64,000 nucleotides of DNA from assembly GCA_032622095.1 (NCBI GenBank), contig CP136066.1, positions 95,687,319 to 95,751,318 of the forward strand, given 5' to 3'. Positions within the stretch are counted from its first letter, which is position 1; each line of letters starts with the position of its first letter. Position numbers and translations under genes: made by a program. The DNA is from Siphonodentalium dalli (lineage: Eukaryota; Mollusca; Scaphopoda; Gadilida; Siphonodentaliidae). The notes beneath the pieces were generated by a model. It saw nothing but the letters and a program-made list of their open reading frames with translations, ran no database searches and had not been told where the DNA came from. Of this stretch, positions 59,900 to 64,000 are shown one piece after another.

Positions 59900-62450
59900 G
59901 TTTTACGAGGCGACGCTCAATGCGAAGCTATCGGTGGACATATCGATGGGAAGACATCGCCGCGCCATATAGGATTATCCAATCAAGGTGATTGGCGTCA
60001 ATCATAGATTGACCACCGGTCACATAAACATGCTGTGTGTAACAGTACACGTTTGTACACATTTCAACAACGAGCAACCGAGGAAAAGGACGTGGGGCAA
60101 AATATACCACCGACGACATGAGGGGGTCTACACAAAAAATCCGTATATAGGGCCGGGGTGGGTGGGTGGTCCATAGGCCGAAACAATCGTGCTTGTAATT
60201 TTTTTCCAAAATGGGTTTTTTTTTCAAAAATTTACAAGTACTGACCATGTAATGTTGTTTGTAAGCATGTTAGTATCATGTGTGTTGGCATATGGCTATA
60301 TAGACATCTATAGTGACTATTTAGCCTCAGATTTAGCAACATTCTGGATTTCACAGGATCCCGTCCCACTTCTCAGTGGAAAACCGTAATTTAGTCAAAA
60401 AAAATAATGTATTACCCAGTTGTATTACCCGCATAAAAGTAATAAAATAAAATAAACTGTATCACAAATACTACATGGTGAATACTCAATGATGACTAGA
60501 TATCATTGACCCGATTGTTGCATAACATGAAATTGAAAAGGGTATCTCATAAATTTCTAATGTCTGAAATACTGTCTTGTTCTGGCATGCAATCAATTTC
60601 ATTCCTTCTGGTTATTTATCATCTTTTTAATGATTCCATGCAAGTAATGTTAATTTGCAGCACTTATCCAAATAAAACTGAATTGGTTATGATGAATGGC
60701 CGTTACTGTTTATTGTTCAGACAATCCCAACTGAAGGTGACGCTATTCTCCTTGAATTTACGAACTTCATCTTGAAGCTTAAATACAGCTCAACAAGACT
60801 AAACTACAATACTAATTGTATACTGTTATCGCTTACAAATATATGAACTGAAATAATGTGATGCATTCAGATGCTTTGAGAAATGACATTCTTCAATGTC
60901 TTCAAAGTTCAAACTAAAATCAAGAATAAAATCTGACTGAGACTATACTGCAGACTCTAGTGCACAATATACATACAAATGGTTGAGTTATAATAATGCA
61001 AAATGTGTTTACGGATGGAACCAAGTCGGTAGCTCTGGTATGCATCGACAGGCAAAACCTGTGATATGCAGTAATATCTGCACACATCATTCCCGTATCA
61101 TTCAGGTCTATCACCATACCAAACCACTTCAAAATTCGACAACCGACACTTCAACTTATATGGCAAAAACTTTGTACGAATTAAATTTCATAAACAGGGC
61201 CCATGGATAACTCTGGTAGGCATTGGTACTCACAATCCGTGATATTATGCATATTCGTTCCCCATTTCTGGTCCGTCACATGTCATAGAGCATCAAAATA
61301 TGACAACCGACTCTTGAGTTATGATGCAAAATGTTTGTACGGACGGACACACGGACGGCTCGAGACGTCAACTATATACCCGCCGACTAATATCGGGGGT
61401 ATAATAACCATATATCTATGTGTATACCTAACCAACACAATTCCCCTACTCACCCACCCTGGTGAATAAGACTAAAGAGTTCTTTGATCATGCACAAATA
61501 ATTGTAGAACCCCTGACCTGTTTACTACTATTTACACTGGCCAGTGTTCTCTGTCAGACTAAACACGCTCGATATATTAAGGCTATAATGCGGTCTAGGG
61601 CAATTTGTGACATACAGTGTACCTATATACACAATGCTTTATTATTGTTGTTAGATACTGGAAACACCAGGAAACACAGTTTATTTTTCGTTTTTCTGAC
61701 CTGTGCTTTACCGATTAAGGATGTTATTGCTTGAGTCTTAATTTTACACACTTTGCACCAAAAAAGGATAGTGGAATGGGATTGAAAGGCAGTTAACACA
61801 GTTATTGAAGAACGGCTAAAAAACTCTGAAATTTTTATAAAAGCATGAAAAAGGGGGTGGGTCCCTAACATTTGGAGGAACAAATTTGCACAAATGGGGT
61901 GGTGGGTCCCTCGGGGTCGGAAAAAACCTTTTTGGGCCCTATATATGTGCAATTGTTTTCCAGACCCCCCCCCCCCACTGCCGACGAGCGTAACACTTTT
62001 TTGGGCATTTTGGAGAGAAGAATCAAAATATTAAAGAACAAATAAACCGGCACCATTCACCAGCGCCGGAAAAATGTTGCATGGAAAGAAATTTATTTGG
62101 AAATAGCAGGGAAATATCCAAACAGAACCAAAACACAAACAAAATTCTTCTGAGACGTTATATTCTTGGCTCTTCATTTTCACACTGTTCTAATTAAAAA
62201 AAACCTCATTAATATCATTGAAACTCATTCTGCATGAAACTCAAGCATGAGTCTCCACACAATTATACCCACAAATTATACCGCTATACATGCCGATTGT
62301 GGCCGGTGAGTGTTCGTGAATTAGTCGTAAGACGGCGTCAATTGACAGGTGACAAATCTGATAGATTGGATCAATCACACCATCGACAGCGTGTGTCGTT
62401 TGCGCTAAAGCAAAGATACCTTTGCGTTCAGCCGCTACCATATAAACTAC
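59900..62450. other. no recognisable gene; one tandem duplication
   Basis: 60985-61370 contains two diverged copies of a block of about 210 bp (ttgagttat..tgcaaaatgt, tacggacgg, tctggta(t/g)gcat). C and G tracts lie at 61966-61978. Open frames of 60-110 codons here have no family features and are not called. Confidence 0.4.
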
Positions 62451-62469
62451 CTGGTTTATAAAATAGTCT

Positions 62470-63000
62470 CGCTTGGTGAATAGCACCCCTGGAGTGACGC
62501 TGTGGTCGAGGGTGAGGTGTATAATATTATGTATATCATGAATGACTATATGCCATTGCACGGCCAATTTGTATATAGGGATTGACAGTATGGCAACATT
62601 AATGGTGGGGTGAATTGATATACAAGGAGTGACTATGATCACGAATGTGGTTTATGCGTATACAGCGAGAGGCTGAATTGTCAGTGATCAGGAATATATG
62701 CAAGTCTGGAGTGTGTGAATGGCCGTGTGCGCGATACTGGACATTGTTATATCTAGAAGGGCTGTAAGGCCATTGGTGAGATCTATATGCATATACATGG
62801 AGTGACTATATGGTTTTGGTTGGGCGTATATGTATATCTTTAGTGGCTATATGGCCACGGGTGTAGCAAATATGTATATATATACTGGGAGTGAGACTGT
62901 ATGACAACTGTATGATCATGGATGTAGCGAACGGGTATACCGGGAGTGACTGTATGGTCATCGGTGGGGTTTATATGTATATCTTTAGTGGCTATATAGT
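62470..63000. repeat. minisatellite, third location
   Basis: Units with gagtgactatatggtt, gtatatgtatatctttagtg and ggctatatggcc. The phrase 'ctggagtgtgtgaatggccg' also occurs near 59775 in related form, so the 59.4 and 62.5 kb blocks are copies of one array. Confidence 0.75.
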
Positions 63001-63016
63001 AGGGCCCGGCGAAGGT

Positions 63017-63070
63017 TCGAGATTCGATTCGATTCGATATACTCCCGATGATTCGATTCGATTCGATATC
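63017..63070. repeat. (GATTC)n microsatellite
   Basis: Two runs of gattcgattcgattcgata at 63022 and 63049. Confidence 0.85.
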
Positions 63071-63119
63071 ATTCGTCCGATTCGTCTCAAAACGAATCTT
63101 AACAACATCAAATATAACA

Positions 63120-63745
63120 CGCAAAGATCGTGCCATTTTTATCGCAGTCATCGGAAAAAATAGCAGCACTACCTCTACTTAAGCCAATGGCAGAGGAAAC
63201 GTCCTTTTTGAGCGCGGATCGTTCGATAACTGTATCAATGGTGGTCCCATATATCCAGAATCTGACTAAGCAGTTGCGACTTAATGACGCCAAAGGCGTG
63301 AAAAAGTTCAGAGAATAACTTCATGCACAACTTCGATCCAGATTTGATCTCACCAAACCCCCACCTGCTCGCAGGTTCATACATGGATCCGCGAATAAAC
63401 CGGTAACTCCACCTACCCATAGTTTAGTTGACGCTATGTTTGATGACGTTGAAGCTGCCCACGAGAGGGACAATATACTGGACCCTGGTGACAATTCATT
63501 ATATGTATGGCTAACCACGGAAATGGGGGCATACTCGCGTGTTGGGTTATATTAAAAAGGGATGACTCGCCACCGGAGTTTTGGAAATCGAACCAGTCGT
63601 CATTGCCTTTACTCGCTACAACTGCGAAGGATATACTCGGTATTCAAGCGACGAATTGTTCCAGTGAGATAGTAACGGACCAAAGGCATAGTCTCTCCAA
63701 CTATAACGCGGAAACGTTAATCTGGGCCCGCAACAACTCTAACTA
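63120..63745 (+). pseudogene. hAT-family transposase C-terminal relic
   Basis: Across three frames the order matches the end of hAT (Ac/hobo/ZBED-type) transposases. EETSFLSADRSITVSMVVP and YIQNLTKQL match the helical insertion end; SYMDPRINR matches the 'LDPR.K' strand; and EFWKSNQSSLPLLATTAKDI with LGIQATNCSSEIV and ETLIWARNN match the C-terminal dimerisation motif ('FW......P.LA..A...L.I.ATS..SER...E.L+.+.N'). Stops at 63316 and in the middle show it is dead. No terminal repeats found. Confidence 0.8.
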
Positions 63746-64000
63746 ACTATTTCCGTCAATGGTACAAACTGCAAAAGCCAATGAAATTAGGAGTGAATAG
63801 TTTGGTCGCTTAAATTTCAAGTATATACACGATTACATGTGCTAACTGCTAATTTCGCAGCTTTTGCGAGTAAATGCAGAGATGACTTGTTGAGTCTCGT
63901 ACGCTTTCCAAAACCCCAGCGAATATTTTTTCCAGGGAGATAATCGCACATGGTGAAAACAAATCAACTAGTTAACGAATATTTTGTAACGTTTATTCAT
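63746..64000. other. no recognisable feature
   Basis: AT-rich sequence to the window end; may be the 3' remainder of the hAT relic. Confidence 0.4.

Overview
The window looks like repeat-dense nuclear DNA of an animal, probably a marine invertebrate. It is AT-rich, and coding sequence occurs as short exons with GT/AG borders and long introns. Relics of LINE, Ty3/Gypsy and hAT elements, long inverted repeats and minisatellites make up most of the rest. I see no bacterial operons, tRNA or rRNA genes, or CRISPR arrays. The species cannot be named from what is visible.

The one host gene I can reconstruct is an ionotropic glutamate receptor on the minus strand, covering about 3.55-44.02 kb and incomplete at both ends. 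Nine exons are supported by domain homology and splice sites, and where neighbouring exons are both known their reading phases agree. In transcript order they are 44017-43760, 41182-41001 and 38648-38448 (amino-terminal domain), 33897-33731 (end of that domain), 22753-22703, 15660-15560 and 10500-10410 (ligand-binding half S1), 4998-4677 (rest of S1, TM1, pore loop) and 3768-3551 (TM3 with SYTANLAAF, start of S2). Two more amino-terminal-domain exons (38077-37873 and about 34438-34347) are tentative. The signal peptide, the rest of S2 and TM4 are not found and probably lie outside the window or in unrecognised exons.

The introns are full of mobile DNA. Two very long foldback elements stand out: 17592-22690 (arms about 0.95 kb, 3-bp direct repeat ATA) and 27307-33371 (arms about 1.8 kb, 3-bp direct repeat TTA, minisatellite core). 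The first sits only 12 bp inside an intron from a splice donor. Introns also hold a Ty3/Gypsy pol relic (25.4-27.06 kb), LINE fragments (5.9 and 16.2 kb), smaller inverted-repeat elements, and a CARD-like open frame flanked by inverted repeats (36.1 kb).

From 44 to 50 kb there are dispersed and palindromic short repeats, then another copy of the 27-33 kb element arm. A 9.3-kb LINE-type insertion (50101-59410) interrupts its minisatellite. It has an L1-type ORF1 broken by an 11-bp duplication, a repeat-rich 4.3-kb spacer, a striking 114-nt foldable segment, and a nearly intact endonuclease/reverse transcriptase ORF2 with one in-frame stop. The right end holds more minisatellite and a decayed hAT transposase (63.1-63.75 kb).
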